DNA of 64,000 nt, taken from NCBI RefSeq assembly GCF_019024325.1, contig NZ_JAFNJS010000003.1, positions 372,001-436,000 on the forward strand, given 5' to 3'. Of the stretch, positions 42,247-50,247 are shown piece after piece; position 1 is the stretch's first letter; each line of letters starts with the position of its first letter. The position numbers and the translations under genes are program-made. The DNA comes from Falsiroseomonas tokyonensis (GTDB lineage Bacteria > Pseudomonadota > Alphaproteobacteria > Acetobacterales > Acetobacteraceae). The notes beneath the pieces are model-generated. The model was given only the letters and a program-made list of their open reading frames with translations. It did not search any database and was not told the DNA's origin.

Positions 42247-43254
42247 ATGGCATCTGAGATAATCGCGCGACCAAAGGGCCTGCTGCTGGTGCCGCCCGAT
42301 CGGTGGGCGCAGCTCTGCCCGCCGGTTCTTGCGCAGCGACTTGCCGGGCTGATCGATGCGCCCCCCGCGGCGGCCGTCTGGCCGGATGCCGAAGCGCTGC
42401 GGCCGGTGCAGGTGCTGGTCACGGGATGGGGCACCCGCCCGTTGGATCCGGCGCGACTCGACAACATGCCCGCGCTGCGCCTGATCGCTCATGCTGCCGG
42501 CACCGTGAAGGCGCTGCTGCCGGCGGAAGTCTGGCAGCGCGGCATTCAGGTGACCAATGCCGTGGCCGCCAATGCCGAGCCGGTGGCGCGCTTCACCCTG
42601 GCGATGATCCTGCTGGCCGCCAAGGATGTGCTGGCGATCCGCGAGGCTTATCGCCGCGACCAGGTGCGGCGGTCCCGCGCCATCGACTGGAACGGCATCG
42701 GCCAGGACGGCCGCGTCATCGGCCTGGTCGGCGCCAGCACCATCGGCCGCAGGGTGGTGGAGCTGCTGCGCCCCTTCGGCCTGCGCCCGCTGCTGCACGA
42801 CCCGACGCGCCCGGCGGCCGAGATCGCCGCCCTGGGCGCCGAACCGCGCGCGCTGGATGACCTGCTGGCCGAGGCCGATATCGTCAGCCTGCACGCCCCG
42901 CTGCTGCCCGCCACCCAGGGGTTGCTGGACGCGGCCCGGCTGGCCCGCATGAAGCCCGGCGCCACCCTGATCAACACCGCCCGCGGCGGGCTGGTCGACC
43001 AGGCGGCGCTGGTGGAGGCGGTAGCGGCCGGCCGCATCAAGGCCATCCTGGACACCGTGGACCCGGAGCCGCTGCCGCGCGGCCATCCGCTCTATACCCT
43101 GCCGGGCGCCTTCGTGACGCCGCATGTGGCCGGCGCCATGGGCACCGAGGTGCCGAGCCTCGCTTCCCTGGCGATCGAGGAGATCGCGCGCTGGCGTGCC
43201 GGCGCGCCGCTGCGCCATGCCGTGCCGCCGGCGGAGCTGGACAGTCTGGCATGA
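42247..43254 (+). CDS. D-isomer-specific 2-hydroxyacid dehydrogenase
   Basis: A 335-residue NAD(P)-dependent dehydrogenase. The Rossmann motif is VIGLVGASTIGRRVVELL, where the third Gly of GxGxxG is conserved but the first position is altered (G-A-S-T-I-G). ADIVSLHAPLLPATQGLLD and TLINTARGGLVDQAALV are the family blocks with catalytic Arg, ILDTVDPEPLP supplies the Glu region, and FVTPHVAGAMG holds the catalytic His. It overlaps the next gene by ATGA and heads an operon with a TIM-barrel sugar isomerase and a TRAP transporter, pointing to uptake and breakdown of a sugar acid or hydroxyacid. Confidence 0.9.
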   Translation: MASEIIARPKGLLLVPPDRWAQLCPPVLAQRLAGLIDAPPAAAVWPDAEALRPVQVLVTGWGTRPLDPARLDNMPALRLIAHAAGTVKALLPAEVWQRGIQVTNAVAANAEPVARFTLAMILLAAKDVLAIREAYRRDQVRRSRAIDWNGIGQDGRVIGLVGASTIGRRVVELLRPFGLRPLLHDPTRPAAEIAALGAEPRALDDLLAEADIVSLHAPLLPATQGLLDAARLARMKPGATLINTARGGLVDQAALVEAVAAGRIKAILDTVDPEPLPRGHPLYTLPGAFVTPHVAGAMGTEVPSLASLAIEEIARWRAGAPLRHAVPPAELDSLA

Positions 43255-44045
43255 GCCTGGCCCTTACCCCCGGCCTTTGCAGCGTCACTTTTCGCGGCCT
43301 GGCGCCGGAGGAGGTGGCGGCGCTGGCGGCCGAGGCCGGGCTCGGCGCCATCGAATGGGCCGGCGATGCGCATGCCCCGCCCGGCGACCTGGCGGCGGCG
43401 CGGCGCTGCGCGGCGGCCTGCGCGGCGGCGGGGCTGCGCGCCGTCTCCTACGGATCCTATGTCGAGGCCGGGGCGCCGGGGGCCGCGATCGGCCCGGCCT
43501 TGGCCTCCGCCCGCGCCATGGGGGTGCGCCACTGCCGGGTCTGGGCCGGCCGCCGGGGGGTGGGCGCGGCGGCGGCGACGGCCGCGGCAATCGAAGATTG
43601 CGCGGCCTTCCTGCGGGCGGCGGCGGGACAGGCCGCGGCCGAGGGCATGTCTCTCTCCGTCGAGTTCCACCCCAACACCCTGACGGATACGGTGCCCGCT
43701 GCCCTGGCCATTCAGGCGCAGGCGGCGGCGCCGAACCTCTACACCCTCTGGCAGCCCGATTTCGCGCGCGACGATGCCGCCGCTGCCGCCGCCGCGGTGC
43801 GGGCGCTGGCCGATCCTCTCTCCCACCTGCATGTCTTCGCCTGGCGCCCGGACAAGCGCCGCCTGCCGCTGGCCGAAGGGGCAGCGCTGTGGCAGGCGGC
43901 GCTGGCGGCGCTGCGGCCCGGGCGCTGGCAGGGCGAGCGCTTCGCCTTCCTGGAATTCGTCGAACGCGATGCGCCGGCGGCGCTGCTGCGGGATGCGGCG
44001 GTGCTGCGCGCCTGGCTGGGGCAGGATCGCGCCCCGAACGGTTGA
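43251..44045 (+). CDS. Sugar phosphate isomerase/epimerase family TIM barrel
   Basis: A 264-residue AP-endonuclease-2/xylose-isomerase-like TIM barrel. The pattern starts GLCSVTFRGLAPEEVAALAA, with AIEWAGDAHAP, LRAVSYGSYVEAG, HCRVWAGRRG, LSVEFHPNTLTDT (metal Glu) and LYTLWQPDF (metal ligands) later. HLHVFAWRPDKRR and FAFLEFVERDAP complete the metal site. The substrate is probably a sugar or sugar acid linked to the dehydrogenase encoded just upstream (4-base overlap) and to the TRAP transporter downstream. Confidence 0.86.
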   Translation: MSLALTPGLCSVTFRGLAPEEVAALAAEAGLGAIEWAGDAHAPPGDLAAARRCAAACAAAGLRAVSYGSYVEAGAPGAAIGPALASARAMGVRHCRVWAGRRGVGAAAATAAAIEDCAAFLRAAAGQAAAEGMSLSVEFHPNTLTDTVPAALAIQAQAAAPNLYTLWQPDFARDDAAAAAAAVRALADPLSHLHVFAWRPDKRRLPLAEGAALWQAALAALRPGRWQGERFAFLEFVERDAPAALLRDAAVLRAWLGQDRAPNG

Positions 44046-44115
44046 CCCGCGCGACGCTCTGCCGTCATGGTCCGGCCCAATCAACACCGGTCCAACCACG
44101 GAGGAGTCTCGCGCC

Positions 44116-45117
44116 ATGCGCCGCCGCCACCTGCTCGCCGCCGCCCTCGCCACGCCGGCCCTGCCGCGCCTCGCCGCGGCGCAGGCCGCCGTCACCATGC
44201 GCCTGTCGCACCAGTTCCCACCCTCGCACCACAATGCGCGCGTGATCGCGGCCTTCGCCGAGGATGTGAAGGCGCGCAGCAATGGCCAGGTGGAGGTGCA
44301 GGTCTTCCCGGCCGAACAGCTGGCCAAGGCCGGCGAAAACTTCCCCGGCGTGGCGCGCGGCGCCTTCGAGGCCGCGGCGGCGGTGAACTTCCAATGGGGC
44401 ACCACCATCCCGGAGATGAACGCGCCGACGCTGCCCTACCTGTTCACCGATATCGCGCGCATCCGCCGCTTCCCCGGCAGCGACGCCGCGAAGTTCATGG
44501 AAGGGCTGCTGGAGCGCCGCGCGGTGCGCAACCTGATGTGGCTCTACACCACGCGGCAGAGCATCTTCACCTCCAACCGCAAGCCGATCATCAACCTGGC
44601 GGACTTCCAGGGCCTGAAGATCCGCGGCCTGAACGCGCTGACCGACCATGCGCTGACCGCCGTCGGTGCCGCGCCCTCCGCCATGCCGGGGCCGGAGGTG
44701 TCTCAGGCGCTGCAATCGGGGGTGCTGGATGCGGGGCTGACCGATATCTCCGCCGCCGTGTCGCGCCGCTACTATGAGATCCAGAAGTTCGGCACGGTCG
44801 CGCCCTATTTCTCCGTCATCAGCCATGTCTATGTGAATCCGCGCTGGTGGAACGGGCTGAATGCCGCGCATCGCACGGCGATCGAGGCTGCGGCCCGCAA
44901 GGCCGAGCAGGACCAGATGCAGATCACCGAGGATACCGCGACCGCCGCCCTGACCACGCTGCGCGAGCGCGGCATGACGGTGCATGAGCAGACGGCGGCG
45001 GAGGCCGCAACCTGGCAGGCGGCGATGCAGCCGCCGGTCATCGCCGCCTTCAACCGCATGGCGCCGGAAGGCGGCCCCCGCGCGGTGGAACTGCTGCGCG
45101 CCATCCCCGCCGCCTGA
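44116..45117 (+). CDS. TRAP transporter solute-binding protein DctP-like
   Basis: A 333-residue periplasmic solute receptor. MRRRHLLAAALATPALPRLA is the signal peptide, with cleavage near the AAAQA. TMRLSHQFPPSHHNARVI is the family N-terminus, and RNLMWLYTTRQSIFTSNRKP followed by LADFQGLKIRGLNALTDHAL is the Arg-containing ligand loop that binds a carboxylate. It passes ligand to the permease made by the next two genes. The ATG at 44116 follows GGAG and the start matches the signal peptide. It overlaps dctQ by one base. Confidence 0.93.
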   Translation: MRRRHLLAAALATPALPRLAAAQAAVTMRLSHQFPPSHHNARVIAAFAEDVKARSNGQVEVQVFPAEQLAKAGENFPGVARGAFEAAAAVNFQWGTTIPEMNAPTLPYLFTDIARIRRFPGSDAAKFMEGLLERRAVRNLMWLYTTRQSIFTSNRKPIINLADFQGLKIRGLNALTDHALTAVGAAPSAMPGPEVSQALQSGVLDAGLTDISAAVSRRYYEIQKFGTVAPYFSVISHVYVNPRWWNGLNAAHRTAIEAAARKAEQDQMQITEDTATAALTTLRERGMTVHEQTAAEAATWQAAMQPPVIAAFNRMAPEGGPRAVELLRAIPAA

Positions 45118-45662
45118 TGCAGACGCTGGAGCGCGCCGTCGCCCTGGTGGCGCGCTTCGCCGGCGCGCTGGGCGGCGTGCTGACCCTGTGCTGCGTGGCG
45201 CTGGTCGGCTACGCCGTCGGCATGCGCTACCTGCTGGGCCAGCCGGAGCCCTGGACGGACAAGGTGGCCGGCTGGCTGGTGGTGGGCGTGGTGATGCTCG
45301 CCTCGCCCGAGGCGCAGCGCCGCTTCGAGCATATCGGCGTGGATATCGCGCGGAACCGCCTGGGCCCGCGGCTGGTGCGCGTGGTGCACCTGATCGGCAC
45401 GCTGTCCGTCGCCACGGTGGCGGCGCTGCTGCTGCAGGCGGGGATCGAGACGGTGGAGTTCAGCCGCATGGTCGGCATGATGACCGACCTCGAGGGCATT
45501 CCCGCCTGGTGGATCCAGGCGCTGCTGCCGGTGGGTGCCACGCTGCTGCTGCTGGTGGCCGCCTGCCAGACCCTGCTGCTGCTGCTGGGCAGGGACCCCG
45601 CCTTCCTGCCGGAAGAGACCGGCGACGAGATCCCGCGCGACCCCCTGGCGCGGGCGGAGTAG
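45117..45662 (+). CDS. TRAP transporter small permease (DctQ)
   Basis: A 181-residue membrane protein with four helices (about residues 14-35, 48-68, 85-110, 135-155). WTDKVAGWLVVGVVMLASPEA is the conserved DctQ loop region after helix 1. It forms the small subunit with DctM. It overlaps the DctP gene by one base (TGATG) and the large permease gene follows after seven bases. Confidence 0.92.
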   Translation: MQTLERAVALVARFAGALGGVLTLCCVALVGYAVGMRYLLGQPEPWTDKVAGWLVVGVVMLASPEAQRRFEHIGVDIARNRLGPRLVRVVHLIGTLSVATVAALLLQAGIETVEFSRMVGMMTDLEGIPAWWIQALLPVGATLLLLVAACQTLLLLLGRDPAFLPEETGDEIPRDPLARAE

Positions 45663-45669
45663 CGCGCGC

Positions 45670-46950
45670 GTGACCTTCTTCCTGCTGCTGGGCGCGCTGA
45701 TCGCCCTTCTCTGGCTCGGCATGCCGATGTTCGCGGCGCTGTTCCTGCTGCCGCTGGCGGTGCTGTTCTACGTGGAAGGCGCGGTGCCGGCGCTGGGGGA
45801 AATGGTGATCGGCAAGCTGGACGGCTACCTGCTGGTGGCCATCCCGCTGTTCATGCTGATGGCGCATATCATGGTGCGCGGGAAGGTCGTGGACGACCTC
45901 TACAACGCGGCCTTCGCCCTGCTGCGGCGGGTGCGCGGCGGCGTCGGCATTGCCACCGTCGCCGCCTGCACCATCTTCGCCGCGATCAGCGGCAGTTCGG
46001 TCGCCACCGCGCTGACCATCGGCAAGATCGCGATCCCGCAGATGCTGCGCTACGGCATGTCCCGCCGCGGCGCCTTCGGCGTGGTGGCGGGCGGCGGCAC
46101 GCTGGGCATCCTGATCCCGCCCTCGGCGCCCATGGTGCTCTATGCCTATGTGACGGAGACCTCCGTCGCCGCGCTGTTCCTGGCGGGGCTGGTGCCTGGC
46201 CTGCTGATGGCCCTGATGTTCGCCGCCTACTGCTTCATCACGGAAGGCCGCGCCGTGGTGCCGGCGGATGAGCCGGTGCCGGAAGCGGTGCATCTGGCAC
46301 TCGCCCGCGCCGGCTGGTCGCTGTCGCTGCCGATCTTCGTGCTCGGCGGCATCTACCTCGGCATCTTCACGGCGACGGAGGCGGCGGGCACCGGCACGCT
46401 CTATGCGCTGCTGATCGCGGCGCTGATCTACCGCACCCTGTCCTGGCGCGACCTGGTGCATGGGGTGCAGGAGGCGACGCGGACCTCCGCCATGCTGCTG
46501 CTGATCATCGCCGGCGCCGCCATCTACGGCTACATGCTGACCAAGCTGCGCGTGCCGCAGGAGCTGACGCAGCTTGTGGCCGATCTCGGCCTGTCGCGCA
46601 CCGGCTTCCTGATCGCGATGATGGTGCTGCTGTTCCTGCTGGGGCTGGTGCTGGAGAGCTTCTCCATCATCCTGCTGACCATGCCGGCCATCCTGCCGCT
46701 GCTGGGCACGCTCGACATCGACAAGGTCTGGTACGGCATCCTGCTGACGCTGAGCCTGGAGATGGCGCTGATCTCGCCGCCCGTGGCGCTGAACCTGGTG
46801 GTGATCAAGGCCATCACCGGCGCGCCGCTGGCGGAGGTGAACCGCTCCATCCTGCCCTATATGCTGATGCTGGCTTTTGGGACCGCGATGCTGATCGCCT
46901 TTCCCGAGATCGCCCTGTGGCTGCCGCGGGTGGCGGGGTATGGCGGGTAG
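45670..46950 (+). CDS. TRAP transporter large permease (DctM)
   Basis: A 426-residue polytopic permease with about 12 membrane segments, using the proton or sodium gradient to import a carboxylate. Signatures are IPLFMLMAHIMVRG, AISGSSVATALTIGKIAIP, GGGTLGILIPPSAPMVLY and SPPVALNLVVIKAITGAPL, all typical of DctM. The GTG start at 45670 lies eight bases after the DctQ stop; the frame upstream of it overlaps dctQ. It ends the operon, and a hairpin-rich stretch follows. Confidence 0.93.
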   Translation: MTFFLLLGALIALLWLGMPMFAALFLLPLAVLFYVEGAVPALGEMVIGKLDGYLLVAIPLFMLMAHIMVRGKVVDDLYNAAFALLRRVRGGVGIATVAACTIFAAISGSSVATALTIGKIAIPQMLRYGMSRRGAFGVVAGGGTLGILIPPSAPMVLYAYVTETSVAALFLAGLVPGLLMALMFAAYCFITEGRAVVPADEPVPEAVHLALARAGWSLSLPIFVLGGIYLGIFTATEAAGTGTLYALLIAALIYRTLSWRDLVHGVQEATRTSAMLLLIIAGAAIYGYMLTKLRVPQELTQLVADLGLSRTGFLIAMMVLLFLLGLVLESFSIILLTMPAILPLLGTLDIDKVWYGILLTLSLEMALISPPVALNLVVIKAITGAPLAEVNRSILPYMLMLAFGTAMLIAFPEIALWLPRVAGYGG

Positions 46951-46962
46951 AGCATTTTCAAG

Positions 46963-47045
46963 CCTTGCGGCTTCGCAAGGCGACTCGGGAAATGCGTTGA
47001 AACGATAAGCTGGAGCCGTTTCACCGTCGGTGAAACGGCTCCAGC
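46963..47045. repeat. Two strong hairpins between convergent genes
   Basis: CCTTGCG-GCTT-CGCAAGG (46963-46980, 7-bp stem) is followed by a 17-bp perfect palindrome with arms 47009-47025 and 47029-47045 around loop GTC (arms begin GCTGGAGCC and end GGCTCCAGC). The second ends one base before the stop of the minus-strand gene. It acts plausibly as a two-way terminator without a T-run, or as a dispersed palindromic repeat. Confidence 0.8.
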
Positions 47046-47046
47046 C

Positions 47047-47571
47047 TTAGCCCTTCGGGGCGCGCGGGGCCGCTGCGGGCGCCTCGCCGGGGCGGGCGGC
47101 GGTCACCTGGCTGCCATTGCCGGTGAAGGTCACGATCATCGTCAGGTTGCTGCGATCGGTGGCGCTACAGGTGGCGCGATGCCAGGTGCGGCCATCGCGC
47201 GACATCTCGATCTCGCAGCTTCCCGTCACCTGCTTCGCCGCGCTGCGGCCGGAGACGGAGGTATGCATGCGCGCAAGGTCCAGGATGTAGCGTTCCCGCT
47301 GCGGCTGGCTGTCGCTGCGCCCCTCGAAGCCGATGGTGACATTGGCGCCGGACTGCACCGAGATCAGCACCGCGCCATCCTGGTGCTGCACATAGACCAG
47401 GCCACTGGAACAGGGGCGCGGGTCGCCATTGACGCGCATCTCGCAGCTGCCGGGCGCGCCGATGACCAGGCGCGGCGCGGGCTGGCCCTGCGGCGCTGCC
47501 GTGGTCTGCGCCAGGGCGCCGCCCGATACCAGCAGAAGGCCGGACAGGGCGAAAGGCAGGATGGGTCGCAT
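47047..47571 (-). CDS. Hypothetical small exported protein
   Basis: A 174-residue protein with signal peptide MRPILPFALSGLLLVSGGALA (cleavage after A-L-A). The mature part holds four Cys (CEMRVNGDPRPCSSG and GSCEIEMSRDG plus ATCSATD), suggesting two disulfides, and ends in an Ala/Pro-rich tail AAPRAPKG. The function is unknown; it looks like a periplasmic or surface beta-rich protein. ATG 47571 follows AAAGGA at seven bases, so the longer upstream frame from 47742 (which overlaps ahpD) is not used. Confidence 0.78.
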   Translation of the reverse strand: MRPILPFALSGLLLVSGGALAQTTAAPQGQPAPRLVIGAPGSCEMRVNGDPRPCSSGLVYVQHQDGAVLISVQSGANVTIGFEGRSDSQPQRERYILDLARMHTSVSGRSAAKQVTGSCEIEMSRDGRTWHRATCSATDRSNLTMIVTFTGNGSQVTAARPGEAPAAAPRAPKG

Positions 47572-47677
47572 GGCTCGTTCCTTTCCGCGGCGCCGGCTTG
47601 CGGCGCATCCGCGGAAAGAACGGTCGGTGGTGGCCAGGGCTGCGAAGCGCCCTGGCACGCTTGCGTGAAGCTGCGCC

Positions 47678-48226
47678 TCAGGCGGCGGCGCGCAGCTCGC
47701 CGGCCACCGCATCCTCGGCATCGAGCGTCGCGGCCGTCGCATGCACCACGGCGGCGATGCGGACCGCGGCCTGCACCTGCTCCTTGCTCAGCCCGCCATG
47801 CAGCACGATCTTCTCATGGCTTTCCATGCACATGCCGCAGCCATTGATGGCGGAGACGGCGAGCGACCAGAGCTCGAAATCCACCTTCTCGACGCCCGGC
47901 TTGGCCATGACGTTCATGCGCAGCTTCGCCGGCATGCTGGCATAGTCGCCGCCCACCAGGTGCGTGAAGCGGTAGTAGACGTTGTTCATGCCCATGATGG
48001 CGGCCGCGGCCTTGGCGGCGATCAGCGCCTCCGGCGACAGCTGCGCGCCGAATTCGGCGACCAGCGCCGCGGTCAGCTCCGCGTTGCGGCTGGCAATGGC
48101 GGAGGCGACGAAGGTGCCGGCGCGCTGCTGCTGGTTCAGCACCGGCTCGGAGGCCAGAGAGCCGAGGTTCAGCTTCAGGTCCTTGGCGTATTCGGGAAGA
48201 CGGGCGCGGATGGCTTCGAGGGACAT
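47678..48226 (-). CDS. ahpD: Alkyl hydroperoxidase AhpD
   Basis: A 182-residue carboxymuconolactone-decarboxylase-fold protein. [15 protein letters not shown] carries the AhpD CxxC pair with the nearby His that forms the proton relay, and [15 protein letters not shown] lies before it. AhpD reduces AhpC in mycobacterial-type systems, using a dihydrolipoamide partner. It is downstream of ahpC on the same strand; the 145-base gap contains two GC hairpins. Length and motif fit the family well. Confidence 0.95.
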   Translation of the reverse strand: MSLEAIRARLPEYAKDLKLNLGSLASEPVLNQQQRAGTFVASAIASRNAELTAALVAEFGAQLSPEALIAAKAAAAIMGMNNVYYRFTHLVGGDYASMPAKLRMNVMAKPGVEKVDFELWSLAVSAINGCGMCMESHEKIVLHGGLSKEQVQAAVRIAAVVHATAATLDAEDAVAGELRAAA

Positions 48227-48259
48227 GGGGGAGGGACCTCATCAAAGGGAGCCACGCAA

Positions 48260-48319
48260 CTTTCCCGCGCCAAAGGACGCGGGAAAGCGGGGGGTCTACG
48301 GGGGGCTGACTGCCCCCCG
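48260..48319. terminator. Two hairpins between ahpC and ahpD
   Basis: CTTTCCCGCG (48260-48269) with CGCGGGAAAG (48278-48287) gives a perfect 10-bp stem, loop of 8. CGGGGGGC (48299-48306) with GCCCCCCG (48312-48319) gives an 8-bp stem, loop of 5. They may attenuate read-through from ahpC into ahpD on the minus strand, giving unequal levels of the two proteins. Confidence 0.5.
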
Positions 48320-48371
48320 TTCGGCCGCGGCGGTAGGGTTGGCGTGGCGGCTACCGCTGTGGCCGAAAGAA

Positions 48372-48947
48372 TCAGGCGGCCTTTTCGAACAGCTCCTGCG
48401 GCTTCAGGACATCCTTGCCCTTCTCCCAGTTGCAGGGGCACAGCTCGTCGGTCTGCAACGCGTCCAGCACGCGCAGCACTTCCTGCGGGTTGCGGCCGAC
48501 ATTCAGGCCATTCACCGCCGCCCACTGGATCGTGCCATCCGGGTCCACAATGAAGGTCGCGCGCAGCGGCACGCCCTCGTTCTTGTCGAGGATGCCGAGC
48601 GCCTCGGACAGCTCGCGCTTGGTGTCGGCGAGCATCGGGATCTCGAGGTTGCGGATGTCCTCGTTGTAGACGCGCCAGTTCAGGTGCACGAACTCGCTAT
48701 CCGTCGAGACGCCGTACAGCGCGGCATCGCGATCGGCGAACTCACCGTTCAGCTTGCCGAAGGCGGCGATCTCGGTCGGGCAGATGAAGGTGAAGTCCTT
48801 CGGCCAGAAGAACACGACCTTCCACTTGCCGGCGTCCGTCGTCTCCGTGATCTCGGTGAAGGACTTGCCCGGGCCCAGCAGGCCCTCCTTGCCGCCCTTG
48901 ACGGCGGTGAGCTTGAAGGCCGGGAACTTGTCGCCAACGGTCAGCAT
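48372..48947 (-). CDS. ahpC: Peroxiredoxin AhpC, mycobacterial type
   Basis: A 191-residue 2-Cys peroxiredoxin. The peroxidatic Cys is in DFTFICPTEIAAF. The C-terminal TDELCPCNWEKGKD has two Cys at C-P-C, as in the AhpC that is recycled by AhpD rather than AhpF; the adjacent ahpD gene confirms this. ATG 48947 follows AGGAG at a normal distance, giving MLTVGDKFPAFKL; the longer frame starting at 49070 would overlap the OxyR promoter region. It is divergent from oxyR, 128 bases apart. Confidence 0.96.
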   Translation of the reverse strand: MLTVGDKFPAFKLTAVKGGKEGLLGPGKSFTEITETTDAGKWKVVFFWPKDFTFICPTEIAAFGKLNGEFADRDAALYGVSTDSEFVHLNWRVYNEDIRNLEIPMLADTKRELSEALGILDKNEGVPLRATFIVDPDGTIQWAAVNGLNVGRNPQEVLRVLDALQTDELCPCNWEKGKDVLKPQELFEKAA

Positions 48948-49075
48948 GCGGTGGTCTCCTGGGGAGGATTTTCGCGAGACGCGGTGCGGCTTTCGCCGTC
49001 GCGGCGCCTCTATGGCGCAGTGCAGCAAAGCGTGCCAATGAATAGTTTTCCAGCTTTCAATCGGTTTCATCGATA
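48948..49075. promoter_or_regulatory. Divergent ahpC / oxyR control region
   Basis: 128 bases between the two starts. It contains ATAG (in gaatagttttcc), CTAT (in ctctatggc) and AT-rich DNA near the oxyR start. OxyR sites are built from ATAG...CTAT half-sites spaced by 7 bases; the elements here are suggestive but I cannot align a full four-part site by eye. Confidence 0.4.
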
Positions 49076-50005
49076 ATGCTGCTCCCCAGCCCGCAACAGC
49101 TTCGCTACCTGGTGGCTCTCGCCGACCACGGCCATTTCGGCCGGGCGGCGGCAGCCTGCGCGGTCACGCAATCCACCCTCTCGGCCGGACTCATCGCCCT
49201 GGAACGGCAGCTGGCCGCCGGCCTTCTGGAACGCGGCACCGCCGTGAAACGCCCGGTCTTCACGCCGCTCGGCCTCGAACTCGTCGCCCGCGCCCGCACC
49301 GCGCTCGCCGCCCTGGAAGCCGTGGCCGAGACCGCCGCCGCGGCGCGCGACCCACTCTCCGGCCCGCTCCGCCTCGGCGTCATCCCGACCATCGGGCCCT
49401 TCCTGCTGCCCCGGCTGATGCCGGCCCTCCGCCAGGCCTACCCCCGCCTCCGCCTCTGGCTGCGGGAAGACCTGACGGACCGCCTGGTGGCCGGGCTGGA
49501 AAACGGACGCCTCGACCTGCTGCTGCTGGCCCTGCCCGCCGCCGGCACCATGGAAACGCTGCCCCTCGCCCAGGACCCCTTCCACGTCGCCCTGCCGCGG
49601 GACCACCACCTGGCCAGCCGCGACTCGGTGCCCATCTCGGCCCTCGCCGGCGAACGCCTGATGCTGCTGGAAGACGGCCACTGCCTGCGCGCCCACGCCG
49701 AAGCCGCCTGCGGCCTGCCCCGCGGCATCGCCAGCAACAGCGACGAAGGCTTCGCCGCCACCAGCCTGCACACCCTGGTGCAAATGGTCGCCGGCAACCT
49801 GGGCATCACCCTGCTGCCCCAACTCGCCCTGACCGGCGGCATCCTGGGCGACAGCCCCGTCATCACCCGACCCCTGGAAGGCTCGAACAGCCCCGGCCGC
49901 ATCCTCGCCCTCGCCTGGCGCCCGCGCAGCCCACGCGCAGCGGAATTCGCCGGGCTCGCGCCAGCCGTGGCAGCGGCGCTGAACGAGGGGGTGGGGCACG
50001 GGTGA
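49076..50005 (+). CDS. oxyR: LysR-type peroxide sensor OxyR
   Basis: A 309-residue LysR-type regulator. The winged helix is LRYLVALADHGHFGRAAAAC and TQSTLSAGLIALERQLAAGL. The redox pair is conserved: C203 in LEDGHCLRAHAEAAC and C212, nine residues apart, the spacing of E. coli C199 and C208. VQMVAGNLGITLLPQLAL is the typical regulatory-domain block. Oxidation should form a C203-C212 disulfide and activate ahpC transcription from the shared intergenic region. The gene is oriented away from ahpC and ahpD. Confidence 0.94.
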   Translation: MLLPSPQQLRYLVALADHGHFGRAAAACAVTQSTLSAGLIALERQLAAGLLERGTAVKRPVFTPLGLELVARARTALAALEAVAETAAAARDPLSGPLRLGVIPTIGPFLLPRLMPALRQAYPRLRLWLREDLTDRLVAGLENGRLDLLLLALPAAGTMETLPLAQDPFHVALPRDHHLASRDSVPISALAGERLMLLEDGHCLRAHAEAACGLPRGIASNSDEGFAATSLHTLVQMVAGNLGITLLPQLALTGGILGDSPVITRPLEGSNSPGRILALAWRPRSPRAAEFAGLAPAVAAALNEGVGHG

Positions 50006-50247
50006 TTTGCAAGGAGGGGCGCTGCCCCTCCCTGCACCCTCCCCGCCAGGAGGCAGTGGCCTCCTGGACCTCAGGACCTTTGAGCAGAAATGGAGAGGGG
50101 GCCCGAGCGACCGCATGATCCGCGGTCCCGCTGGCCCCCTCTCCATTCCTGCTCATGATTCAAGGGTTCCAAGGGGCCACTGGCCCTTGGCAGGGGGTGC
50201 AGGGGGACAGCGTCCCCCTGCAATCACCCGCGCCGCGCCCTCTCGTT
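50006..50247. repeat. 242-bp hairpin-rich intergenic region
   Basis: No gene is seen. It holds GGAGGGGC/GCCCCTCC, AGGAGG/CCTCCT, a 75-base nested palindrome (50081-50155), CCAAGG/CCTTGG around 50170-50200 and CAGGGGGAC-AGC-GTCCCCCTG near 50202-50222. It separates the convergent oxyR and DUF924 genes, so part of it must serve transcript ends. Confidence 0.75.
50081..50155. repeat. 75-bp three-level nested palindrome
   Basis: The outer arms TGAGCAG (50081-50087) and CTGCTCA (50149-50155), the middle arms of 14 bp (50090-50103 and 50133-50146), and the inner arms GACCGC (50109-50114) and GCGGTC (50122-50127) are all complementary and concentric. RNA from either strand would form a long rod. Confidence 0.85.
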
